Assembly: GCA_937876385.1 (NCBI GenBank)
Contig: CALFHQ010000228.1
Span: 1-10,702, forward strand
From: an uncultured Pseudomonadota bacterium
GTDB taxonomy: Bacteria; Myxococcota_A; UBA9042; CAIXZC01
Reading direction: 5' to 3'
Length of the DNA stretch: 10,702 nucleotides
The translations under genes and the position numbers were made by a program. Within the stretch, counting starts at the first letter, position 1. Each line of letters starts with the position of its first letter. The notes below the pieces were generated by a model that was given only the letters and a program-made list of their open reading frames with translations, did no database searches and was not told the origin of the DNA. Below, piece by piece: positions 1-6,957 of the stretch.

Positions 1-1
1 A

Positions 2-892
2 CGCCACGGCTCCTGGCAATTCTGGCGATCCGGAGGCATGCCCACGGAGGTTGGAAGCTACACCGCCGGAAAACGCAGCGGCGAATGGCAGGGCTACTTT
101 GGCAACGGGTTGCCCGAGTGGCGAGGAAGCTACCTCGATGACCTCAAGACCGGCGAGTGGCAGGAGTGGTGGTCCACAGGTCCGCTACTCGCTACGAGCC
201 ACCACGACTCTGGCCTTCTTCATGGGGACTATGCGAGCTACTACCAAAGCGGCGCCCCCGATGAGATTGGGCAATTCAAAAACGGCCGTCGAGAGGGGGA
301 CTGGAGCGGGTACTGGAGCAACGGCAATATTTCCTACCAGGGCAGCTATGTGGACGACTTCCACGACGGCACCTGGACCTGGTTTGACGACAACGGCGAA
401 ATGCAGAACACCGGCGACTACGTCATGCAAAACCCCGTGGGAGACTGGACCATGCGAGTGGAGGACAGCGCAACGGGGCTCATGCTTGTAGGCGTGGGAC
501 CCTACGACTATGGGGTCCGAGATGGCATCTGGACGTTCACCTGGGAAGAGGCGGGAACCCTGGAATCAGAAATCCTCTACCTCGATGACCTTCGTGAAGG
601 ACCTTGGACCAGTTACTGGCCCGACGGAGCTGTTCGCATTGAAGGGTACTTTCTCGCCGGCGTTGGCCAATACCAATGGCACTACTACTACCAGAACGGG
701 CAGATGATGGCCGAAGAGAACCTCCACGAGGGGAGACGACAGGGGCCCTTCACCGACTGGTACGAGAACGGAAAGATGAAATCGCAAGGTTCGTATACGC
801 AAGGGAAAAAGGCGGGCGGATGGACCTTTTGGGACGAGGCCGGAAACATCATACGCACCGAAGAATACGATGCTTGGGGGAACCCGCAATGA
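2..892 (+). CDS. MORN_2 (YwqK-like) repeat protein, 5' end outside the window
   Basis: The frame is open to the left edge, and the residues before the first ATG (position 38) already read as a repeat (GSWQFW..GG), so the ATG is internal and the true start lies upstream. The visible 296 residues are almost entirely about twelve repeats of 23-25 residues with the pattern G-x-W-x-x-[WY]-x-x-[NS]-G-x(5)-G-x-Y-x(5)-G. This is the MORN_2 pattern found in proteins often labelled 'YwqK family antitoxin'. The seventh repeat (about nt 443-526) is longer and irregular. No enzyme motif or membrane segment is visible. Repeats of this kind fold as extended beta-hairpin arrays; their role is unproven and the antitoxin label should not be taken literally. 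The stop overlaps the next start (ATGA at 889-892), so the two genes are probably co-translated. Family call is firm; function is unknown. Confidence 0.85.
   Translation, partial: RHGSWQFWRSGGMPTEVGSYTAGKRSGEWQGYFGNGLPEWRGSYLDDLKTGEWQEWWSTGPLLATSHHDSGLLHGDYASYYQSGAPDEIGQFKNGRREGDWSGYWSNGNISYQGSYVDDFHDGTWTWFDDNGEMQNTGDYVMQNPVGDWTMRVEDSATGLMLVGVGPYDYGVRDGIWTFTWEEAGTLESEILYLDDLREGPWTSYWPDGAVRIEGYFLAGVGQYQWHYYYQNGQMMAEENLHEGRRQGPFTDWYENGKMKSQGSYTQGKKAGGWTFWDEAGNIIRTEEYDAWGNPQ
876..891 (+). promoter_or_regulatory. Ribosome binding site and start that set the N-terminus of the large frame
   Basis: GGGGG at 876-880 lies eight bases before the ATG at 889. The frame is open further upstream (an ATG at 676), but that stretch is the antisense-frame shadow of the MORN gene. 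Only the ATG at 889 gives a normal signal peptide and the ATGA overlap, so it is taken as the start. Confidence 0.6.
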
Positions 893-3800
893 GAATATTC
901 ACTCTCTCAACCCTGTTGTTGCTGTTGACCTTGTCGCCGGCTCTTCACGCCCAGAACCTGTATTCGTTGGACGGGGTAGAATACGAAACCCTCTCCGGTA
1001 CCACGGACATCTCGATTCTCGGCATCGGAAACAACGGCTACGTCTACGTTCAACACACCGCCGACGGCATCTACTTCCCCTTCGCTTGCTACCACGTCGA
1101 CGACCCTGAAGGGACCAGGCGGGTTCCGGAATTCCCCGTTGGGGCCTACCTCACCGCCATGACCTGGGACTCCAGCGGATTGGCCTACCTCTACTGGGAC
1201 ACTGGAAAGCGACACTTTGGGGTATTTCGATGCGGGGACGGTCCTGATTTTCCAGACGGCTACACCATCGAAGATTCCGACAACCTACCCCTCAATCTGC
1301 CCATCCTCTCCGGCAACCTCAACTCCAACTATCCACAGGGACTGGTCATGGCTCCAGACGGAGCTTTCTGCTTCAAGACCACCACCGGACTGCGTTGCGG
1401 CAAACCCGAGCCAGGAGAACAACTGACCGACTTGCCCCTGGTCATCTCTCTGGAACAGATCGATACCGACCTGGGCGTAGACCCCGGCCTGGCAGAATCG
1501 GTGGTGTTCGGCAACGTCAACGAAATCCCCAAACGCATTTGGGAACTAAGGGACATACTCTGGACTCCGGATGGACGTCTCTTCTCCCTGGTAGCCCTGC
1601 GATTTTCCAGCGTCGCTTCCGACGGAGACCAGGAGTCCACCGATTGGATGCCTTACCTCCTGGAACACCACGAAGACGGAACCTTCGATGTCTGGTCGGC
1701 CCCGCCACGCCCACCGGCTCCTGGACCCAAGTGGATGGCCGGAGACAAGCACGTCAGCTACTACAACCCCCTCTTCTATACCGAGCAGTTGGTCTACAGC
1801 GATCAAATCGACGCTGTCCTCGCCTGGCCCGTGGTCTACATGGAATACATGTCCCAGACCTACAAACAGGGAACCATGATCTACCCGGGTGCCGCCGGGG
1901 GAGTCGGATTCTACGTTTTTCCCTTCTCCGGGGACCGGGCCGGCTATCTTTCGGCTCTGCACGGACGGCTGAATGGGATTGTTCACGAGGTTAACTCCTC
2001 CTTTGCCCTGGAGAAACTGCCCGATCAACAGATCGGTCTCCGATTCTTCACCGACCAGGGCTACTGGCATCGTCTCCTCTTGGACCTGGATGTCCTCGAC
2101 ATGGACACTGACGGCCTCTCCTACAACGAGGAACTGGCCCTGGGCATGTCCGACTACACCATCTCCTCGGACGGTTCCACGACCGCCGACTCCATTGAGG
2201 TGGTCCTCAAAGAGACAGACCCAACCGACTTCAACGACGACCCGGCTCCCTGGCTTCCAGGACGCTTCACCTACGTGGAAAGCGGTCTCATTCGCAAGTT
2301 GTTTGATGACTATGGACTCACCGACATCGTGTCCCAGGGCCTGCAAGCCGGTACTTCAGCGTTGGGACCACTCTGCACACAGAAGTACGAGGACGAAATG
2401 GTCTGCATTCTCAAGGACCGGGTCAGCCGCGTGGTCGCCCCTGTCCCTTCGAAGGCACCCCGAAAATTCGACCATGATGGGCGATACGTCGCTTACGGGA
2501 CCGACGATGCCATCAAGCGCTTCCTCTTTGAGGACCGCCAGGTGGAAACCATGGCCACCATCGAAAACCTCGCACTGACTTTGGGTACCGACAAGAACTA
2601 CGACGAGTTTACTGTGGACTTCTACCCAGCCCAAGACGCCCTCTATGTAAGCTACTACAAGCCCATGTCGGAGGGGGCCGAGGCCTGGGATGAGTTCTTC
2701 GTGGCGTATTTTGCCGCTGACGAACCCGGAGTCCTCCTCTACGACCACCAGAAAGCCCGTTGTGACAGCGGCCTGGGTCACTGCGATCCGACCTGGGATC
2801 TCAACCCAGAGGCCTACATGCAGCATCAGCACGATCTGCTGTGCCGGGGAGTCGGGGTTATGGGCTATCTGCCCGAATTGGACCGGCTCATCATCAAAAC
2901 AGCAGGGCGATGGGGACGTTACCTCGTTGGGCTGCACCCAGACGAAGAACCCACCATGCTGATTGGTCCCCAGTACCTTCAAGGGGGAGGAGAAATCTAC
3001 GGGATGCCCGGTCCAATCCAACGGACCGGATACGGGGATTACTTCAGCGGCTTTGGATTTGTCGACGGCTGGCTCAATGCTCGAAACAACTCCAAGATAC
3101 AGGGAATGGGTGGAGGCAACCCCACAACCTTCTTCTGGGACAACGTGGGCGCCACTTTCTACACATCAGATGGCCTCTGGGAGTTGGTTCGGTACGAAGG
3201 ATGGGGAGAGCCTGGGGATGTCCTGCTGGCTACCCACGCCGGCAACGATTACGGCTACATGATCTACAGAAGCGGCCCCCGGGGCGGCTTGGCCGACGGA
3301 CTCATTGAACCCCACGACTTGGCCGATGTCTGGGGAATCGATGTGCGAGATGACGGCCTCATGTGCTTGACAGATCGCCTCATGGACAACGGTTCTGTCT
3401 ACATCTTCGAACAAGAAGTCCCAGACAGTGTTGCTGCCGACATGGTCATGGTTGCCGGAGATCTGGGGGACGTCCGAGATTGTCACTGGGACGAAGACGG
3501 CTCGCTCTATTGGGTGACCCAGAATCCCCCTCGCATCTGGCATCTTCCAGAGCTCTGGGTAGAAAACTTCGAACTGTTTCAAGAGTTGCCGGCGCAAACG
3601 GAACCTCTGGCCCTCATTGAAGCCCCCGGCGGCACCCTGGAAGTGGTGGACGCCAATGGAGCTGAGCGAGGTTTCTACTACCTCTCTGACGGGCGACGAC
3701 TCTCCATGCCCATTGACAGTTGGTGGGTCCAGGTGGACGGAGTAGATCTCGTCAAACTCGACCAACTCATGTGGGGACAGATGGGAGTCGCCCCCGGCGA

Positions 3801-6800
3801 CCATTCCTCCTGCTTTGTTCGTTTCCAGGAACGCCCAGACGGCCTCGTCGTGGCAGTTCCCATGGCAAGCGAAGCACCCCCACCTCTGGGTGGCAGAGGA
3901 TGGGTCTTCAACCCCGACACCGGTGAGGCTTGGCCCTTGTCAAGCAACCAGATTTACCCGCACTACGGCAACGGCCTGGCCATTTTGCCCGGCGGTATTG
4001 CGTCCGATCCCTGGGGCCCCGCGGGAATCGCCCTCGCACCAGAAGGCCCTGCTGGCCCCGAAGCGCCCCCGGCCCAAACCGTGGGCTTCGCCGTCATGCG
4101 GGAAGCCGGCTGCAGCGTCGCCCCCGATGGGAACGGTGCCGGCCCCTTCCTGCTGCTGGGTCTGTTGCTGCTGAGCCTCCTGGCCATCCGACGAAAGAGG
4201 CTTTCCGGCTTGCTTCTCCTTTGCCTCCTCGTGGTCGCACCGGCCTGCGGAGGAAGCGACGAAAACACCGGCGACGGCATCAACGAGCCGGCAAGCGAAA
4301 CCAACGTGGAGCCACTGGTTCCCATGCGGGTAGGTTCCCGAACCGTGGTTCTCTACCAGGGGGAGTTGAACCACCGAGTCATTGCCGAAAAGATCACCGT
4401 GAACGGCAAGGAAGGTCGCCGTGTGGACTGGAGCGACGGCACCATCAACACCTGGCAACATACCAGCGAAGGGTGGGCAATATCCGCCACTGAAGAAGGA
4501 GAACTGGACTCCCCTCTCCTCATGGTTCCAGACAAGGTCTATGTGGGAAAATCCTGGAACAGCGGAGCCTACTTCTTTGAAGTCACCGCTAGAGGCATGG
4601 AACTGACTCCCTGGGGCAAACGAATGTCGTGGCAGATCATGCGCGTAGGACCCACTGGACTGAAATTCCGCTACTACGCAGAAGGTCGAGGCTGGTACAA
4701 GGACACAGGCTACGAAGAGAAGGAACTCTACGCCTCCTTCATTCCTCTTGACGACAATGCGACGGAGCCACCGAGTGTTGACAAGTCATCCCTTGAACCA
4801 CTTCCGGGCTCTGACGGAGAACAACTGGTCCTCGACTTTGAAGGGGCGCCCCGCTTCATGGTTCAAGAAGACATCGCCACCGCAACCATGGGAGCCTACG
4901 GCCAATCATGGGGTTTCCTCAATAGCGCCTGGGTGCTGGTCTCGCAGAAAGAATGCCTGCGCTTTGAAAACGGCGCCGTGAAGACGATAACAGCAAACGG
5001 GAAAGGGTTGTTCGAGAAGAGCCCCCACGCTCAATGCTATTCCGGTGGTCAAAGCGGTGCCTGGGCCTCCGACTTCACCCACTACAAAATCCCTCCCTGG
5101 CGCTCCTCTACTGGTGAATTCCACTATGTGGAAGGGGACAGCCTGGGGGCCGACGACTATCTGGGCCCAGTCGGAAACGAAGAGGATGCCTCCCCCGAAC
5201 TGCTTGTCCTGTACGGAGCCACCGTGCGCTCTGCACCCTGGGGGAACGCGGCGTTTGAAAACATGCCCCCCTACCGAGCAGTCATTGACCCGACGCTGGC
5301 GCTGACCCACTTCGATCCTCAATTCGGCAAGAGGATCTCCCCCATGTACTCCAAAGACAATGAGATTCCGCTGGGGCAGTTCACCAATTCAGGAGTGTTG
5401 GTGGAGAGCCGCTACCTCGATGGTCTCGAACTCACCCGGGCCGTACCCAAATTCTACGCCGGCTTCGGGCCCATCGTTACCACCACGACAGTCGATCATC
5501 GAGCCCTAATCACCTCCTCAACCACCGTGGACGAGGTCCGCTACATCGATAACGAGCCTATTATCGAGCGGGTGGCCCGCTTCACCTTGCCAAAGAATCA
5601 CTTCCCCACTGGAGCCGTGCGTCTGGGCAACCAGATCATCCTCACCACCGGCGACCGCATAGACGGGGCAGATCCTTACAACAACAAGGATGCCAGAGTC
5701 ACCTACTTCTGGTCCATAGAAGCACCCTTGGGCAGTGGAACCCCGTTCGAACCACCACCCTCCCTGGCAGTGAGCGCTCAAGTCAGCGGAGCCGACGTTG
5801 TGGTCTGCTGGCCTGAAACCGACGCCCCCCTGGAAACCCAGGGCTGGACATTGGGTGGGGGCACGCCGTTGGCCGTGCGACAAATCAACGACGAAGGAAA
5901 CTGCATTGTTCTGGTGCGGGATTTTGAAGCCACCACAGACATCTGGGTGGAAGGGGGAGGAATCGTGGAAGGCCCCGTCCCAGGAGTCGGGCGCATGGAA
6001 ATCGTCGTTCCCCGAGGAACAGTCGCCCTGGGCTACGATTCGGTCTATCACTACGGTGCAAGCCCCACCCAACTGTGGCCCACCCCCGACGGTGGATTCA
6101 TCGGTCTCGGCAAAGTCTTCAACGAACTCGGGATGCCTCAATTCTTGGGTCCAAACGACCTCAGAGACAAGGCTGGAGTGACGACCACCGCCGGCGCTCA
6201 GGATGCTGCTGGAAACGGTTTCTGGGTCGTTCGAGACGGCTATGTGGACCTCCACACCAGCGAGGGAGAAGTGATCACCTCCCAGCAGGGATGGGTGGAC
6301 GGCATTGGCAAAGGGAAGCAGGTCGAACTGCAAGGCCCCGTGGCCGGCGGAGGAGTCATCATGCGAACCCCCATCGACGGCTCCTGGGCAATCTTCAAGA
6401 TTGGCCTCGATGGCTCCGTAACCCGTTTGCCGGATGGCCCCGAAGAAACACACATGTACGGATTCGCCTCCGTCGTGGAAGGAGCCCAGGGAGACCTGTG
6501 CGGCACCGCGGGACTGAACGGGCTGTATTGCCATGACGGCACCCAGTGGAATGCCGTGGAAGATGGCCCCGAAGGGTTGGGCAGCGGGCACATGCTGCCT
6601 CTGGTCGATGGCTCAATCCTGGTCCTTATTGGTGAACTGGGGTGGAAGTTTGACCCCACGAACATGGTTCTGGAGGAGTTCAGTCCAGGGACCCACTTTG
6701 CTGGGCAGTTCAAGTACGACCCCGACGGGAATCTCTTCTTCCTTCGAGAGGACTTTGCCGTTGGGTGGGGTGGACGCTACGAAGTTGTGGAAGGGGCCTG

Positions 6801-6957
6801 GCCTGTGGCCGTCACCCCCGATGGAGTCACCCCACTGGTTTTGCCCGACACGTCACTGCACGGGGGATTCCAAGGCTCCGTGGCAGGGATTGTCCCCACC
6901 TCTGATTTCTTCTTCATCTATTTGGACAACGACAGCTTCATGCGGGTGCCGCGATGA
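889..6957 (+). CDS. Giant exported protein: beta-propeller-like surface protein fused in frame to a lipoprotein
   Basis: This frame encodes 2022 residues. Residues 1-21 are a signal peptide (hydrophobic run TLLLLLTL, cleavage probably after LHA before QNLY). Residues 22 to about 1070 are rich in Gly, Asp, Trp and Tyr, with repeated blade-like stretches such as DVWGIDVRDDGLMCLTD and DVRDCHWDEDGSLYWVT, which suggests a beta-propeller. Residues 399-415 (DLDVLDMDTDGLSYNEE) match a thrombospondin-type-3-like Ca2+ site. Residues 1075-1104 resemble a MYXO-CTERM anchor. Residues 1105-1120 resemble a lipoprotein signal ending VVAPAC. The remaining roughly 900 residues are paralogous to the next gene. 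No catalytic motif was recognised. The middle looks like a normal protein end followed by a normal protein start, so this is either a recent fusion, a polyprotein, or two genes joined by an indel or sequencing error. Both outer boundaries are ATGA overlaps, which puts it in an operon with its neighbours. Confidence 0.8.
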   Translation: MRIFTLSTLLLLLTLSPALHAQNLYSLDGVEYETLSGTTDISILGIGNNGYVYVQHTADGIYFPFACYHVDDPEGTRRVPEFPVGAYLTAMTWDSSGLAYLYWDTGKRHFGVFRCGDGPDFPDGYTIEDSDNLPLNLPILSGNLNSNYPQGLVMAPDGAFCFKTTTGLRCGKPEPGEQLTDLPLVISLEQIDTDLGVDPGLAESVVFGNVNEIPKRIWELRDILWTPDGRLFSLVALRFSSVASDGDQESTDWMPYLLEHHEDGTFDVWSAPPRPPAPGPKWMAGDKHVSYYNPLFYTEQLVYSDQIDAVLAWPVVYMEYMSQTYKQGTMIYPGAAGGVGFYVFPFSGDRAGYLSALHGRLNGIVHEVNSSFALEKLPDQQIGLRFFTDQGYWHRLLLDLDVLDMDTDGLSYNEELALGMSDYTISSDGSTTADSIEVVLKETDPTDFNDDPAPWLPGRFTYVESGLIRKLFDDYGLTDIVSQGLQAGTSALGPLCTQKYEDEMVCILKDRVSRVVAPVPSKAPRKFDHDGRYVAYGTDDAIKRFLFEDRQVETMATIENLALTLGTDKNYDEFTVDFYPAQDALYVSYYKPMSEGAEAWDEFFVAYFAADEPGVLLYDHQKARCDSGLGHCDPTWDLNPEAYMQHQHDLLCRGVGVMGYLPELDRLIIKTAGRWGRYLVGLHPDEEPTMLIGPQYLQGGGEIYGMPGPIQRTGYGDYFSGFGFVDGWLNARNNSKIQGMGGGNPTTFFWDNVGATFYTSDGLWELVRYEGWGEPGDVLLATHAGNDYGYMIYRSGPRGGLADGLIEPHDLADVWGIDVRDDGLMCLTDRLMDNGSVYIFEQEVPDSVAADMVMVAGDLGDVRDCHWDEDGSLYWVTQNPPRIWHLPELWVENFELFQELPAQTEPLALIEAPGGTLEVVDANGAERGFYYLSDGRRLSMPIDSWWVQVDGVDLVKLDQLMWGQMGVAPGDHSSCFVRFQERPDGLVVAVPMASEAPPPLGGRGWVFNPDTGEAWPLSSNQIYPHYGNGLAILPGGIASDPWGPAGIALAPEGPAGPEAPPAQTVGFAVMREAGCSVAPDGNGAGPFLLLGLLLLSLLAIRRKRLSGLLLLCLLVVAPACGGSDENTGDGINEPASETNVEPLVPMRVGSRTVVLYQGELNHRVIAEKITVNGKEGRRVDWSDGTINTWQHTSEGWAISATEEGELDSPLLMVPDKVYVGKSWNSGAYFFEVTARGMELTPWGKRMSWQIMRVGPTGLKFRYYAEGRGWYKDTGYEEKELYASFIPLDDNATEPPSVDKSSLEPLPGSDGEQLVLDFEGAPRFMVQEDIATATMGAYGQSWGFLNSAWVLVSQKECLRFENGAVKTITANGKGLFEKSPHAQCYSGGQSGAWASDFTHYKIPPWRSSTGEFHYVEGDSLGADDYLGPVGNEEDASPELLVLYGATVRSAPWGNAAFENMPPYRAVIDPTLALTHFDPQFGKRISPMYSKDNEIPLGQFTNSGVLVESRYLDGLELTRAVPKFYAGFGPIVTTTTVDHRALITSSTTVDEVRYIDNEPIIERVARFTLPKNHFPTGAVRLGNQIILTTGDRIDGADPYNNKDARVTYFWSIEAPLGSGTPFEPPPSLAVSAQVSGADVVVCWPETDAPLETQGWTLGGGTPLAVRQINDEGNCIVLVRDFEATTDIWVEGGGIVEGPVPGVGRMEIVVPRGTVALGYDSVYHYGASPTQLWPTPDGGFIGLGKVFNELGMPQFLGPNDLRDKAGVTTTAGAQDAAGNGFWVVRDGYVDLHTSEGEVITSQQGWVDGIGKGKQVELQGPVAGGGVIMRTPIDGSWAIFKIGLDGSVTRLPDGPEETHMYGFASVVEGAQGDLCGTAGLNGLYCHDGTQWNAVEDGPEGLGSGHMLPLVDGSILVLIGELGWKFDPTNMVLEEFSPGTHFAGQFKYDPDGNLFFLREDFAVGWGGRYEVVEGAWPVAVTPDGVTPLVLPDTSLHGGFQGSVAGIVPTSDFFFIYLDNDSFMRVPR
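4111..4200 (+). other. MYXO-CTERM-like C-terminal anchor, now internal
   Basis: Residues 1075-1104 run Cys-Ser-Val-Ala-Pro, a short Gly/Asn linker, the hydrophobic stretch FLLLGLLLLSLLAI and the basic end RRKR. This Cys, transmembrane helix, Arg cluster order is the tripartite MYXO-CTERM signal, which in known proteins sits at the extreme C-terminus and is processed after export. Here no stop follows. Seeing it in mid-frame is the main evidence that a gene boundary once lay near 4200. Confidence 0.7.
4201..6957 (+). other. Lipoprotein module (second half of the giant frame), paralog of the next gene
   Basis: This part starts with a lipoprotein-like leader (hydrophobic LLLLCLLVVAPA, then Cys1120 followed by GGSDENTG). 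It continues with a domain containing SPLLMVPDKVYVGKSW, a long beta-rich region, the signature GADVVVCWP..GWTLGG (from nt 5788), VEGPVPGVGRM (nt 5965-5997), and a propeller-like C-terminus ending FIYLDNDSFMRVPR. The same order occurs in the gene at 6954-9740. There is no ATG near the junction. A TTG at 4210, nine bases after AGAGG (4196-4200), could serve as a start and would give 915 residues, close to the 928 of the paralog. The resulting leader would lack the usual basic residues, so that start is doubtful. It is listed as a module and not a second CDS because the frame is continuous. Confidence 0.65.

Noticed and set aside
676..888. N-terminal extension of the large frame from the ATG at 676
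   Set aside because: It lies wholly within the MORN gene in another frame, is Arg-rich and shadow-like, and would hide the signal peptide that begins at 889.
1546..2346. Long minus-strand frames inside the large gene (also 5518-6591 and 8379-9236)
   Set aside because: They are mirror frames of GC-rich coding sequence, with no ribosome binding sites or recognisable domains, while the plus strand has clear protein character.
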